From the NCBI RefSeq assembly GCF_002723935.1, contig NZ_BEWM01000003.1, positions 496,001-560,000 on the forward strand: a DNA stretch of 64,000 nt, in the 5' to 3' direction. Below the pieces are notes generated by a model that worked only from the letters and a program-made list of their open reading frames with translations, was not told the DNA's origin and searched no databases. This document shows positions 1 to 9,351 of this stretch, piece after piece. Position 1 is the stretch's first letter, and every line of letters begins with the position of its first letter. Source of the DNA: Gluconobacter cerinus. GTDB taxonomy: Bacteria > Pseudomonadota > Alphaproteobacteria > Acetobacterales > Acetobacteraceae. Position numbers and translations under genes: made by a program.

Positions 1-545
<545 letters not shown>

Positions 546-555
546 TCAACGAACG

Positions 556-582
556 CCGGCCTCCATTTAGGAGGCCGGTTTT
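556..582 (+). terminator. Rho-independent terminator of eno
   Basis: A perfect 9-bp stem (556-564 with 570-578, all G/C except the last pairs) with a 5-nt loop is followed by TTTTA. It lies 10 bases after the eno stop. Confidence 0.85.
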
Positions 583-692
583 ATATGCGCGCTAAAATAA
601 TCTACTGTCTTGAACAACAGTGATTGTTTCGCAGCCTCTCTCTGAGCTAGATTGTTGGGAAGTTTTCAAGCCAAGGGAGCCTGTTACCCCGC

Positions 693-1022
693 GTGAGACC
701 CGTCAGACTTATCAAACGTGCCATCCGCGCGGTTGCTCCCCCTGTGCTCTTTCTGTCCCTGACCGCTTATTTCGGGTGGAACGCCCTTCACGGCGCTCAT
801 GGTATCCGTGCCTATCAGGATCAGCTTGTGCTTCAGCAGCAGGCTATCCAGGCGCAGCAGGATGCCAAGGATGAACAGGCGGTGTGGCACCGTCGCGTGC
901 TGGCTCTGAAAGAGAAAGCTCTTGACGCTGACATTCTGGATGAACGTTCCCGTGCCATGCTCAATCTGACGCGTAACGGTGATATCGTTATCCCCTATGG
1001 TCCGCACGACAAACTATTTTAA
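693..1022 (+). CDS. FtsB/DivIC-like septum formation initiator
   Basis: A 109-residue bitopic protein with a short basic cytoplasmic tail, one membrane segment at about residues 15-32, then a periplasmic helix rich in Gln, Leu and Ala (about 40-75) that looks like a coiled coil. This is the plan of the FtsB/DivIC family, which bridges FtsL and FtsQ in the divisome. An FtsB-like gene directly after eno is a common arrangement in alphaproteobacteria, which supports the call. The start is GTG at 693, with AAGGGAG about 12 bases upstream; no better in-frame ATG exists. It has its own terminator. The assignment rests on topology and position rather than a sharp motif. Confidence 0.75.
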   Translation: MRPVRLIKRAIRAVAPPVLFLSLTAYFGWNALHGAHGIRAYQDQLVLQQQAIQAQQDAKDEQAVWHRRVLALKEKALDADILDERSRAMLNLTRNGDIVIPYGPHDKLF

Positions 1023-1046
1023 GAGCCGTTCTCGGCTCTTTTTTTT
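1022..1046 (+). terminator. Rho-independent terminator after the FtsB-like gene
   Basis: A 7-bp stem (1022-1028 with 1033-1039) with a 4-base loop runs into a run of eight T at 1039-1046. Confidence 0.85.
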
Positions 1047-1084
1047 ATGTTCGGGAAAGTCTATTCGTCAGAAATTGAGCCAAT

Positions 1085-1114
1085 AAAAAAGGCGACCCAA
1101 AGGCCGCCTTTTTT
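1085..1114 (-). terminator. Terminator of rpmG, probably bidirectional
   Basis: A perfect 10-bp stem pairs 1085-1094 with 1105-1114 around a 10-nt loop. The arms end in six A on one side and six T on the other, so it gives a U-tract on either strand. It lies 24 bases past the rpmG stop and also backs up the previous plus-strand gene. Confidence 0.8.
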
Positions 1115-1137
1115 AACGTCGTATGATCCGCGAGATC

Positions 1138-1305
1138 TTACTTGATCTTGGCTTCGCGGAAGGTCACGTGCTTGCGGGCAACCGGGTCATACTTACGGAC
1201 TTCCATCTTGCCCGTAGCAGAACGTGCGTTCTTCTTCGTGACGTAGAAGTAGCCGGTGTCAGCCGACGAGACGAGACGGATCTGAATAACGTTGCTTTTT
1301 CCCAT
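1138..1305 (-). CDS. rpmG: 50S ribosomal protein L33
   Basis: A 55-residue basic protein of the large ribosomal subunit, starting [15 protein letters not shown] and ending VTFREAKIK. It has the alphaproteobacterial L33 pattern, including GYFYVTKKN. The length is the family norm. It lacks the Cys pairs seen in zinc-binding L33 forms, so it is the zinc-independent type. The start at 1305 is chosen because a longer frame (to 1344) adds residues absent from L33, and GAGG lies just upstream of this ATG. It is a single-gene unit with its own terminator. Confidence 0.95.
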   Translation of the reverse strand: MGKSNVIQIRLVSSADTGYFYVTKKNARSATGKMEVRKYDPVARKHVTFREAKIK

Positions 1306-1502
1306 GATACCCTCGGGCTTGCGCCGTCCTGATGCCGCTCGCAAGTGCCAAAGCAGCAGGTTGATCTAGTTCGGCGCAACATGCTGATTTGTATGTCCTA
1401 GGTCAAGGCTTTCTGAAGAAAATCCAGGGATAAGGTGCATTTTTCCGCAAAAACCGGGGTTTTTAGCCAGATAAAAGCTTTGTTGATGCCTGGTAGATGT
1501 TC

Positions 1503-1531
1503 TTGCAGGTGGACGAACGGGAACCTATAAG
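1503..1531 (+). promoter_or_regulatory. lexA promoter (-35 TTGCAG, -10 TATAAG)
   Basis: TTGCAG at 1503-1508 and TATAAG at 1526-1531 are separated by exactly 17 bases, about 80 bases before the lexA start. The -10 hexamer lies inside the SOS box, so repressor binding would block RNA polymerase directly. The rest of the rpmG-lexA gap (1306-1612) shows no other clear element. Confidence 0.6.
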
Positions 1532-1535
1532 GAAC
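1521..1535 (+). promoter_or_regulatory. SOS (LexA) box, GAAC-N7-GAAC
   Basis: GAAC at 1521-1524 and GAAC at 1532-1535 are separated by seven bases. This is the direct-repeat LexA operator known from alphaproteobacteria (GTTC-N7-GTTC on the other strand), not the CTG-N10-CAG type of Escherichia coli. It lies 78 bases upstream of lexA and overlaps the -10 hexamer, as expected for autorepression. Confidence 0.85.
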
Positions 1536-1612
1536 AAAAGAGCGTCGCATAAGTTTATGCAGTGTCTCAATCTTCAGATTTTGCCTCCACCGAGGCGCAT
1601 GGGAGCGCCTGT

Positions 1613-2338
1613 ATGCTGACGCGTAAGCAGCACCAGCTTTTGCTATACATTGACGAACATCTTCGGCGGACGGGCTATTCCCCTTCCTTCGATGAAATGA
1701 AGGACGCCCTCGAACTTCGTTCCAAATCAGGAATTCATCGCCTCATCTCCGCCCTTGAAGAGCGTGGCTTTCTGAGACGGCATCACCATCGTGCAAGAGC
1801 GCTTGAAGTTCTGCGTTTGCCGCATATGGGGCTTGAGGCCCCGGTTGTGGATGCTGTGGCTAATCCGGCGCCTTTCGTTCCAACAGTTGTTGAGGGTGGT
1901 CGTCAGGATCTTCCCGGGACATTTTCTGAGGCGCCCCGCTCTCCCGTTGAGAACACAAGCGTTCAGCTTCCACTTTACGGACGTATTGCTGCCGGCCTCC
2001 CTATTGAGGCCTTGCAGGATGATAGCGCACAGATTCAGGTGCCATCGTCCCTGCTCGGCACCGGAGAGCATTATGCTCTTACAGTCGCGGGTGATTCCAT
2101 GATTGAAGCTGGCATTTTGGACGGAGATGTTGCCATCATCCGGCGCGGCGAAGTGGCGGATAATGGTCAGATCGTTGTTGCGCTGATTGATGATCAGGAA
2201 GTGACGCTCAAGAAGCTGCGCCGTCGTGGTTCTACGATTGCTCTGGAAGCCGCTAATCGGGAATACGAGACACGTATTCTGCCTGCTGCGCGCGTGCGCA
2301 TACAGGGACGGCTGGTCGCCCTTTTCAGGCAGTACTAA
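1613..2338 (+). CDS. lexA: LexA repressor / autoprotease
   Basis: LexA represses the SOS DNA-damage regulon and cleaves itself when RecA filaments form. The 241-residue frame starting [10 protein letters not shown] has the N-terminal winged-helix reading head (about residues 1-70, with FDEMKDAL and RSKSGIHRL). It continues with a variable linker and the S24 peptidase domain. The cleavage Ala-Gly pair is at about 127-128 (IAAG), the catalytic Ser at about 162 (GDSM) and the catalytic Lys at about 200 (VTLKK). A GTG at 1562 would add 17 residues not found in LexA; 1613 matches the family start. An SOS box precedes the gene. Confidence 0.95.
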   Translation: MLTRKQHQLLLYIDEHLRRTGYSPSFDEMKDALELRSKSGIHRLISALEERGFLRRHHHRARALEVLRLPHMGLEAPVVDAVANPAPFVPTVVEGGRQDLPGTFSEAPRSPVENTSVQLPLYGRIAAGLPIEALQDDSAQIQVPSSLLGTGEHYALTVAGDSMIEAGILDGDVAIIRRGEVADNGQIVVALIDDQEVTLKKLRRRGSTIALEAANREYETRILPAARVRIQGRLVALFRQY

Positions 2339-2345
2339 GAAAGCC

Positions 2346-2374
2346 GCCTTGCCGGATTAATGCTCCGGCAAGGC
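2346..2374. terminator. Stem-loop between convergent lexA and lipoprotein genes
   Basis: A perfect 10-bp stem (2346-2355 with 2365-2374) with a 9-base loop sits between the two converging stops. There is no long T run, so it may be a weak bidirectional terminator. Confidence 0.6.
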
Positions 2375-2390
2375 AGATAATTTCTGATGA

Positions 2391-2999
2391 TTATTTATTG
2401 GGAACTGACGGCACGCCGCGTACAACGCGGACTTTACCATCCGGAGCAATAAGCGTGCTCGTTCCATCCCCATTCGGGATGATGATGGTTTTGTCAGGGT
2501 TTTTGTTCAGGAAACGACCAGCATTATCCGGAACGCTAGTGGGAAGCGTCGGGACAAAGTGACTGCGATCTTCTGACACACCACGCATCGCATCGATTTT
2601 TTCACCGACGGACATGGTGTCGCCTGGCTTCATTTGAGGGCCAGAGACGCCGAGAGCACCGGTACCAGCAATGCCACCGCCCATGAAATTCTTGTCGAGC
2701 GTTGCACCGCCAAAATACGTAGCCGGATCGCCAAGAGACTTATTAAAGACGCTGTCAGGGTTCACAACATCTTTGAGGGTTGGCAGAGGCTGAGGTGAGC
2801 CGGGCCACATGTTCCCGCCTTCTGGCAGGATTGGTGCAGCTGCTACGAATTCACCGCGTGCCCTGCGAAGGTTTTCACTATCGCCATGGGGAGCATTAGG
2901 GTTGCTTCCCGACCACAGCGCGGTGTCATTGAAAAACTTGCCCATGCCCGCACAGCCGCTCAGGGCCAGAGGTAATGCCAGTAGAGCGGCCTTACGCAT
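2391..2999 (-). CDS. Putative lipoprotein of unknown function
   Basis: A 202-residue protein starting MRKAALLALPLALSGCAG, a classical lipoprotein signal with lipobox LSGC (acylated Cys at about residue 16). It would therefore be anchored in a membrane facing the periplasm. The mature part is rich in Gly, Pro, Asn and Asp. It ends with a repetitive-looking tail of short strands around IIIPNGDGTSTLIAPDGKV. No catalytic motif was recognised. The start at 2999 gives the correct signal peptide; the frame is open to 3041 but that would bury the signal. It is a single gene, transcribed towards lexA. Confidence 0.75.
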   Translation of the reverse strand: MRKAALLALPLALSGCAGMGKFFNDTALWSGSNPNAPHGDSENLRRARGEFVAAAPILPEGGNMWPGSPQPLPTLKDVVNPDSVFNKSLGDPATYFGGATLDKNFMGGGIAGTGALGVSGPQMKPGDTMSVGEKIDAMRGVSEDRSHFVPTLPTSVPDNAGRFLNKNPDKTIIIPNGDGTSTLIAPDGKVRVVRGVPSVPNK

Positions 3000-3100
3000 T
3001 GTGTACTCCCATAAGGTCGATCCCTGAACTTTACCTGTCATCGATTAAAAGCGCCAGATGACGAGCTGATAACTGCAATAATAATCACAGATAGTCCAGA

Positions 3101-3703
3101 TCAGGAGACGATCTTTGAGGACTTGCGAGGCTCAGAGGCCATCATTCTGGAAAGTCCGGCGGTGAGATAGCCCCACCCACTTAGAACTGTTGGAATAACT
3201 GAAACCCAGAGAAGAATACCGCCGATTAGTGTGGCCGGCAGGAATGAAAGGTGAAGCGTAGCCGCAGCTTTATCTCCGCCAATCAGGAAGCCGATCGCAA
3301 CCATCTGAATTCCGGTCTTCCATTTTGCAAGGCGGGTGGATGGAAGGGTTGCGCGTTGGGAGGCCATGTATTCACGCAAGCCACTGACCAGAATCTCGCG
3401 CAGCATGATGATGATGGCAGCGTAGAGCGAATACACTGGAAGTGTGGTCAGGCCAGCGAGTGCGAGCAACAACGCACCGACAAGAAGCTTGTCGGCAATC
3501 GGATCCATCATCCGACCTAGTTCGGATAGCATTTGCCATTTCCGTGCCAGAGCACCATCCAGATAATCCGTAATGCAAGCAGCCGTGTACACAACGCAGG
3601 CTGCGACGTTACCGAGTGCGGAATGCAGCGCCAGCAGGGCAACCAGAACAGGAATGGCCGCAATACGGAGCAGAGTCAGGACGTTTGGCAGATCAGTCAG
3701 CAT
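3101..3703 (-). CDS. pgsA: CDP-diacylglycerol--glycerol-3-phosphate 3-phosphatidyltransferase
   Basis: It makes phosphatidylglycerophosphate, the committed step to phosphatidylglycerol and cardiolipin, in the inner membrane. The 200-residue protein has the CDP-alcohol phosphotransferase signature DG-x2-AR-x8-G-x3-D-x3-D complete (D49, G50, A53, R54, G63, D67, D71). Several hydrophobic segments follow. The start is the ATG at 3703; an adjacent GTG at 3706 is possible. It lies 106 bases downstream of uvrC on the same strand, so the two may be cotranscribed; uvrC-pgsA pairs are common in proteobacteria. Confidence 0.93.
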   Translation of the reverse strand: MLTDLPNVLTLLRIAAIPVLVALLALHSALGNVAACVVYTAACITDYLDGALARKWQMLSELGRMMDPIADKLLVGALLLALAGLTTLPVYSLYAAIIIMLREILVSGLREYMASQRATLPSTRLAKWKTGIQMVAIGFLIGGDKAAATLHLSFLPATLIGGILLWVSVIPTVLSGWGYLTAGLSRMMASEPRKSSKIVS

Positions 3704-3812
3704 CACGAAGCAGTCTAGAACAGTTTATCCGTCTCCGGTATGCGCCAATCCGCTCTGAATGTGTGTATTTTTTATGCCAAGCTAGCGTTCAGGGCGTGAC
3801 CTCACGGAATTG

Positions 3813-5732
3813 TCAGCTCTGTGTCCGAAGCCATTCGGGATGAAAGTGCCCGTAGATGGCTCTGGCGGTTCCAGAGCTGATTCCGGGTGCAGTTTCAAGC
3901 TCTTCGAGACTGGCCTGTCGCACGGTCTTGGCTGACCCAAAGTGATTCAGAAGCGCCTTCTTGCGGGCCCCTCCGATTCCCGGAACATCATCCAGTTCAG
4001 ATTTCCGAAGTCCTTTGGAGCGCCCTGCCCTGTGTGTCGTAATGGCGAAACGGTGGGCTTCGTCTCTCAGGCGTTGAAGATAATAGAGAACCGGATCTCG
4101 AGGTGGGAGCTGGAACGGTGGCTGTGTTTCTGTGAAAAACCATTCGCGTCCAGCATCACGATCCGGGCCCTTGGCGATTGCCACAATGGGAATTCCCGTA
4201 ACGCCAAGGTCTGCCAATACGTTGCGCACTGCGTTGAACTGACCCAGGCCGCCGTCAATTAGCAGCAGATCTGGCCAGTCTTCCGGTCGCTCGCCATCTT
4301 CCCTGTTTTTTCCGAAGCGGCGTTCCATGACTTCCCGCATCATGCCGAAATCATCACCGGGAGTGACCGGGCCCTTGATGGCGTATTTTCTATAGGAGCG
4401 CTTTTCAAAACCTTCCGGCCCACCCACAACCATGACGCCATAAGGTGCCTGACCCATGATGTGTGAATTATCGTAGGTTTCGATCCGCTGGGGTGTTTCA
4501 GCGAGGCTGAAAACCTTCGCGACGCCCTCCAGGAGTTTGCGCTGTCCGGTATTCTCCGCCAGCTTTCGCTCCAGTGCTTCACGCGCGTTCAGGGTCGCAT
4601 GGTCTACGACACTTTTCTTTTCGCCGCGTTGAGGACAGACAACCTCGACTTTCTGCTCCCTCTTGATGCTGAGAGCTTCTTCGACGAGCTTCTGTTCTGA
4701 GATCTCCTGATTCACCAGGATGACAGGTGGTGGAGGCTTGTTGTCATAGAACTGAATGATGAAGGCGGAGAGCACGTCAGCCGGGGTCTCTTCCTCCGCA
4801 TGCACGGGGTAGAAGGCACGGTTGCCGTTATTGCGGCTTCCACGAATGAAAAAGACCTGAATGCAGGTTTGCCCTGCGGCCTGCCAGATTGCCACGATGT
4901 CGGCGTCGTGAATGGAGGCCGGATTGATGATTCCTGAATTCTGGATGCTGGAAAATCCACGAATACGATCCCGAATGGCTGCAGCCCGCTCATATTCCAT
5001 GGCTTCGGAGGCGCGTTCCATTTCAATAGCAAGTTCCTGCTGCAGCTCGGTATTTTTACCCGAGAGGAATTGCCGAGCCTGTACGACCAGCTCGCTATAA
5101 TTTTCTTTGGAAATGCGATCCACACATGGGGCAGCGCAGCGTTTAATCTGAAATAGCAGGCAGGGCCTTGTCCGGCTCTTAAGAACAGCGTCAGAGCAGG
5201 AGCGCAGTAGAAAAGTTCTCTGCACAAGGTTTAGAGTCTGGTTCACCGCCCATGCGGAAGCAAAAGGTCCCCAGTAGGTGGCGCCTTTCACGGGTTTTCC
5301 ACGCTGTTTGGTGATCTGGGGAAATTCGTGATTTTCAGTGAGCATCAGCCACGGATAGCTCTTGTCATCCCGCAACAGGATGTTGAAGCGTGGCTTCATA
5401 CGCTTGATGTAGTTTGCTTCCAGTAGAAGCGCGTCAGCTTCCGTCCGGGTAATGACAATCTCCATCGAGACCGTCAGAGACACCATACGGCGCAGACGCT
5501 CTGGCAACTGGGTCGTGCGCGTATAGGAAGAAACACGTTTCTTGAGGCTTAACGCCTTGCCCACATACAGAACCTCCCCTTTCTCGCCGAGCATGCGATA
5601 CACGCCAGGGCTGTAGGGAATGGTTTTCAAAGCGTCCCGAATAGCCTCGACGCCCTGCTTTTTCACAACGGGAACAGGAGCTTCTTCAGGTGTCATTGAG
5701 GTTTCTGTCTCTGTGGGCGTAGGGTCAGTCAT
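3813..5732 (-). CDS. uvrC: UvrABC system protein C
   Basis: UvrC makes both incisions around a bulky lesion in nucleotide excision repair. The 639-residue protein has the N-terminal GIY-YIG nuclease (GVY at 43-45, YVGK at 56-59) and the UVR motif that binds UvrB (around residue 245). The C-terminal RNase H-like endonuclease half follows ([11 protein letters not shown] region), and then tandem helix-hairpin-helix motifs at the end (DVPGIGG and ETAPGISSG). The first ~25 residues are acidic and Pro/Thr-rich and are an extension beyond the core. No LexA box was found just upstream, although a degenerate one lies 270 bases away. Confidence 0.96.
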   Translation of the reverse strand: MTDPTPTETETSMTPEEAPVPVVKKQGVEAIRDALKTIPYSPGVYRMLGEKGEVLYVGKALSLKKRVSSYTRTTQLPERLRRMVSLTVSMEIVITRTEADALLLEANYIKRMKPRFNILLRDDKSYPWLMLTENHEFPQITKQRGKPVKGATYWGPFASAWAVNQTLNLVQRTFLLRSCSDAVLKSRTRPCLLFQIKRCAAPCVDRISKENYSELVVQARQFLSGKNTELQQELAIEMERASEAMEYERAAAIRDRIRGFSSIQNSGIINPASIHDADIVAIWQAAGQTCIQVFFIRGSRNNGNRAFYPVHAEEETPADVLSAFIIQFYDNKPPPPVILVNQEISEQKLVEEALSIKREQKVEVVCPQRGEKKSVVDHATLNAREALERKLAENTGQRKLLEGVAKVFSLAETPQRIETYDNSHIMGQAPYGVMVVGGPEGFEKRSYRKYAIKGPVTPGDDFGMMREVMERRFGKNREDGERPEDWPDLLLIDGGLGQFNAVRNVLADLGVTGIPIVAIAKGPDRDAGREWFFTETQPPFQLPPRDPVLYYLQRLRDEAHRFAITTHRAGRSKGLRKSELDDVPGIGGARKKALLNHFGSAKTVRQASLEELETAPGISSGTARAIYGHFHPEWLRTQS

Positions 5733-6046
5733 GCCAGTTCTTCAGTCATCCACTGATCCTGTGGACAAGTCTGTGGGTTGCTCCATGACAGAATCATGAA
5801 GGCCAAGGTTTCCCGGCCTTGTCATCAGATTGCCTAATTTTTAATCAGTAAACGTAAGATATTGAAAATAATGGAAAATATTTTCCGTTCCGTCAGGGTG
5901 CGGAAAAATTTCTAGTTTGCGGTTCGTGTTGAACGGGACATGACAGCTTTCCGAAACATCGTGGATGAGTGCACTCCACATTAAGTCTGAATGGTCCCGT
6001 TCTGTTCCCGTTAGGGCGCACTTTTTTGCTGAACAGAGCTGTCTTT
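5733..6046. other. Non-coding gap upstream of uvrC
   Basis: This 314-base stretch has no supportable gene. It holds an imperfect hairpin at about 5805-5827 (AAGGCC ... GGCCTT), a perfect 14-bp palindrome GGAAAATATTTTCC at 5873-5886, and a near-match to a LexA box (GTTC-N7-GTTA) at about 6000-6015. None is tied to a gene with certainty. Confidence 0.5.
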
Positions 6047-7054
6047 TCAGGCTGAAATTGATGCTTGCTCAGCCTTTTCCATCAGGCGCAGCATATTACC
6101 ACCCCAGATAGCAGTCAGCTCTTCAGGGCTAAACCCGGCCTTGAGGAGCGCCTGTGTCACAGCTGGTGTTTCAGTGGCATCCTGCCAGCCCGGTATACCA
6201 CCGCCGCCGTCGAAATCTGATGACACACCAACATGGCGAACGCCCACCCGCTCGGCGACATAGGCAACATGGCGCGCGAGGTCTTCTACGGTCCCCCCAC
6301 CACCCTTACGCAAAAAAGATCCCATGGCGGTAATCTGGATCAGTCCGTCGGTTTCTTTCAGGCGATCGAGTTGCTCGTCGTCGAGGTTGCGAGGATGATC
6401 GCAGAGACTTCTGACGCAGGAGTGGCTGGCGAATACCGGCGTGGTGGAAAGTTCTGACGCTTGCATCATGGTGGATTTTGCCGTGTGTGACACATCCACC
6501 AGCACACCGTGGCGATTCATCTCGCGAATGGTCTCGCGGCCCAGTTCAGACAGTCCCCCATGAAGTTCAGGACTATCATTCAGGTCTTTTCTCGGAATGG
6601 CGGCATCTGCGAGAGCATTATGCCCGTTGTGGGTCAGGGTCAGGTATCGGACGCCATACTCTGCGGCCAGTTGGCCGATCCGGGACGGTACACCACCAAG
6701 CGCATGGCCATTTTCAATGGCGGGAACAATAGCGAGCGCTCCTGACTGGAATGCTGAACGGACATCCTCCGCGGTTCGACAGACATTTGCGCTCAGTCCG
6801 TCCTGATGTCCGCCGAGGGCGTTGATGACCTTGAGCATCGCCTGAACACGGTGCCAAGCCTCTTCGTGGCCCGCTTCATCGCGTGGTCCCTGCGGAATAT
6901 AGGCGGCAAGGCAGACAGAGCGAAGTTTGCCCTGATCGCATTTTCTTACATCGACTTTTCGGTCCGTGTGCAGAGACCAGGCATCCGCCTGATCGGGCCA
7001 TGGAATGTCGATATGGGTATCGAAAGTCAGAAGCGTGTCGTGCAGTTCAGTCAT
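6047..7054 (-). CDS. Membrane dipeptidase family protein (peptidase M19)
   Basis: A 335-residue zinc dipeptidase of the renal-dipeptidase family, which hydrolyses a wide range of dipeptides. The binuclear metal site is complete: HID near the N terminus (H14, D16), the bridging Glu E114 (AIENGH), and the His residues H190 (DVSH) and H211 (ASHS). The family block VSSDFDGG and the closing WGGN motif are also present. There is no signal peptide, so a cytoplasmic enzyme is likely, unlike the secreted animal forms. It is divergent from the exonuclease III gene and stands alone. Confidence 0.9.
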   Translation of the reverse strand: MTELHDTLLTFDTHIDIPWPDQADAWSLHTDRKVDVRKCDQGKLRSVCLAAYIPQGPRDEAGHEEAWHRVQAMLKVINALGGHQDGLSANVCRTAEDVRSAFQSGALAIVPAIENGHALGGVPSRIGQLAAEYGVRYLTLTHNGHNALADAAIPRKDLNDSPELHGGLSELGRETIREMNRHGVLVDVSHTAKSTMMQASELSTTPVFASHSCVRSLCDHPRNLDDEQLDRLKETDGLIQITAMGSFLRKGGGGTVEDLARHVAYVAERVGVRHVGVSSDFDGGGGIPGWQDATETPAVTQALLKAGFSPEELTAIWGGNMLRLMEKAEQASISA

Positions 7055-7134
7055 GATCCGTCCTAGATCGGGTGTGAGCGGGTCTGACGCAAGAGGTGCT
7101 TGTCAAAGCGCTCAATTCAGACGATCCAATGGTG

Positions 7135-7932
7135 ATGCGTCTGATTACATGGAACATCAACTCCCTCCGGCTTCGTCTGCCGCTGCTGAAGAAGCTCGTT
7201 GAGGAGGAAAATCCGGACATCGTCTGCCTGCAGGAGACGAAAGTTCCCGATCCGCTCTTCCCGGCCGAAGCTCTCGTGGAGCTTGGCTTTCCGCATCAGC
7301 TCTATCGAGGAATGAAGGGATACAACGGGGTTGCGATCCTGTCCCGCCTGCCCCTCGACTCAGTTACGAATACGCCTGACTGGTGCAGCCGGAGCGATTG
7401 TCGGCACATCGCGGCATCGATTCAGACACCTGGCGGGCCAGTGATGCTGCATGATTTCTATGTCCCTGCGGGGGGCGATATCCCGGATCCGGAAGAAAAC
7501 GAAAAATTTGCCCACAAACTCGCGTTTGTAGAAGAAGCCGCGAAATGGTTCACGGATAGTCCACCAGTGCGCAGCATTGTGGTTGGAGATCTCAATATCG
7601 CTCCGTTGGAGCATGATGTCTGGAGCCATCGTCAGCTTCTCAAAATCGTCAGCCATACGCCGCCGGAGACCGAGCGACTTAATACGTGGATGGCGGCAGG
7701 GTTTGAGGACGCCATGAGGCGGATTACGCCTGAGCCCACCAAATTGTATACATGGTGGTCCTACAGGAACAAGGACTGGAAAAAGTCAGATCGTGGAAGG
7801 CGCCTAGATCATGTCTGGCTTACGCCAGATCTGATGCCAGGCCTTCGAAATATTCGTGTTCTGCGGGATGTTCGCGATTGGGACAGCCCTTCAGATCACG
7901 TGCCGGTCGTGCTGGATTTCGATCCAGCCTGA
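7135..7932 (+). CDS. xthA: Exodeoxyribonuclease III
   Basis: A 265-residue AP endonuclease / 3' exonuclease of base-excision repair. With the ATG at 7135 the numbering matches the family exactly: N7 in TWNINS and E34 in LQETK. Further on are GDLNIAP (active-site Asp and Asn), RRLDHVW and the terminal SPSDHVPV with the catalytic His. In-frame starts at 7096 (GTG) and 7129 (ATG) are possible, but no strong ribosome site marks any of them. It is divergent from the dipeptidase gene and converges on cenR. Confidence 0.93.
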   Translation: MRLITWNINSLRLRLPLLKKLVEEENPDIVCLQETKVPDPLFPAEALVELGFPHQLYRGMKGYNGVAILSRLPLDSVTNTPDWCSRSDCRHIAASIQTPGGPVMLHDFYVPAGGDIPDPEENEKFAHKLAFVEEAAKWFTDSPPVRSIVVGDLNIAPLEHDVWSHRQLLKIVSHTPPETERLNTWMAAGFEDAMRRITPEPTKLYTWWSYRNKDWKKSDRGRRLDHVWLTPDLMPGLRNIRVLRDVRDWDSPSDHVPVVLDFDPA

Positions 7933-7949
7933 CCGGCAGGGCCTGAGTA

Positions 7950-8684
7950 TCAGGCTGTCAGTGATTCGGCCGTAGCAACAGTGCGGCCTTCCGGGTCAAG
8001 ACGATACCCGCCACCCTCAGTGATCAGCAGGGACGTCTTGGTGGGGTCTGGCTCGATTTTCTGGCGAAGACGATAGATATGCGTCTCAAGCGTATGGGTC
8101 GTGACTGCAGCGTTGTAACCCCAGACTTCGTTCAGAAGCACCTGACGGGCGACAGGGCGCTGACCGGCCCGGTAAAGATACTTGAGAATCGCGGCTTCTT
8201 TTTCCGTCAGGCGAATGCGGCGATTACGGGCCGTCTCAACCAGAAGTTTGGCCGATGGACGAAACGCGTAAGGGCCAATTTCAAAAACGGCATCTTCGCT
8301 GTTTTCAAAGATCCGGAGCTGTGCCCGAAGCCGCGCCAGCAGTTCCCCGATACGGAATGGCTTTGCGACATAGTCGTTTGCGCCTGCATCAAGCCCGCGG
8401 ACAACATCGCTTTCATCGTCTGAACCGGTCAGAATAATGATCGGCATCCGAACGCCTTCGCGACGGAGTTCCGCGCAGAAGTCGCGGCCGTCTCCGTCAG
8501 GAAGGGTGATGTCCAGCAGCATGGCGTCGTAACGGGCACCAGGCTTCTTGAGGAGCTCCCTTGCTGTTGCCACGGAGACTGCTTCCACAGCCTCAAGTTC
8601 GCCACCGTGCTGGAGTTGCTCTGTCAGCAGGCTTCGTAGCGTATCGTCATCATCTACCACGAGGATGGGCCGGGGACCTGCCAT
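7950..8684 (-). CDS. cenR: OmpR-type response regulator, CenR-like
   Basis: A 244-residue two-domain regulator. The receiver domain has acidic residues D11-D12, phosphoacceptor D58 (LLDIT) and the conserved Lys in YVAKPF. The C-terminal winged helix holds RLTEKEAAILKYLYRAG, EVWGYNA and THTLETHIYRLRQKIE. That exact winged-helix wording is characteristic of the alphaproteobacterial regulator CenR, which controls cell-envelope genes and is essential in Caulobacter. No histidine kinase gene is adjacent, as is usual for CenR. An L,D-transpeptidase-like gene is divergent from it, which fits an envelope role. The CenR name is from family knowledge and less certain than the OmpR-family call. Confidence 0.75.
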   Translation of the reverse strand: MAGPRPILVVDDDDTLRSLLTEQLQHGGELEAVEAVSVATARELLKKPGARYDAMLLDITLPDGDGRDFCAELRREGVRMPIIILTGSDDESDVVRGLDAGANDYVAKPFRIGELLARLRAQLRIFENSEDAVFEIGPYAFRPSAKLLVETARNRRIRLTEKEAAILKYLYRAGQRPVARQVLLNEVWGYNAAVTTHTLETHIYRLRQKIEPDPTKTSLLITEGGGYRLDPEGRTVATAESLTA

Positions 8685-8841
8685 AATACCTGTCTCGTTT
8701 TATCTAGGCGGAAAACGTCACATCCGCATGTGTTCGCGTTAATAGGCCACGCATCCAATTCTGCCTATCCTGCACCGCAGGACCAGCAGCACACTTGCCA
8801 TCTGAGATATGACAAATACTTATCCGAAAGGGAACAGCAAC

Positions 8842-9351
8842 ATGACTAAAGCTATTTTGAGAATCACTGAGGGCCGCGCTTTTCTTCACTTTCGTAATGT
8901 AATCATTCCGGCTTTGATCGGGGCTAGTGGTATTCGCCTTGACAAGCGTGAAGGTGATCACGCGACCCCTGTAGGTGAATTACCCCTCCGCCGTATCCTG
9001 TATCGCGCAGATCGTGTGGAAAAGCCTGTTTCCGGCGCGGGTTTACCTATCGAGCCAATAGCTGCTTCGGATGGTTGGTGCGATGACGGATCGCACCCGG
9101 ATTATAACCGTCCGGTGACACTTCCTCACCCTGCATCATGTGAGAAAATGTGCCGGGATGACCATGTCTATGATCTCTGCATTGTGATGGGGTGGAATGA
9201 CGTCACCATCGAGTCGGGACGTGGGTCTGCAATTTTCCTGCATTTGCCTCCCGCCAGCGGTGTGACGGAAGGCTGTATTGCATTGCAGGAAAAGGACCTG
9301 CGTTATGTGCTGGAACAGGGGCTGACAGCAGTTGTCGTGGAAGCGCCTTAA
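8842..9351 (+). CDS. L,D-transpeptidase catalytic-domain (YkuD-like) protein
   Basis: A 169-residue single-domain protein of the YkuD fold. The signature is visible: the REGDHATPVGELPLR strand region at 37-50, H134 (FLHL) and the nucleophile C145 in GVTEGC. This is the His-x-Cys arrangement of peptidoglycan L,D-transpeptidases. There is no signal peptide or membrane segment, so its substrate or location differs from the secreted cross-linking enzymes. The start at 8842 is preceded by GAAAGGGAAC; an upstream ATG at 8809 has no such site. It is divergent from cenR and its stop overlaps the convergent antiporter gene by 4 bases. Confidence 0.75.
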   Translation: MTKAILRITEGRAFLHFRNVIIPALIGASGIRLDKREGDHATPVGELPLRRILYRADRVEKPVSGAGLPIEPIAASDGWCDDGSHPDYNRPVTLPHPASCEKMCRDDHVYDLCIVMGWNDVTIESGRGSAIFLHLPPASGVTEGCIALQEKDLRYVLEQGLTAVVVEAP

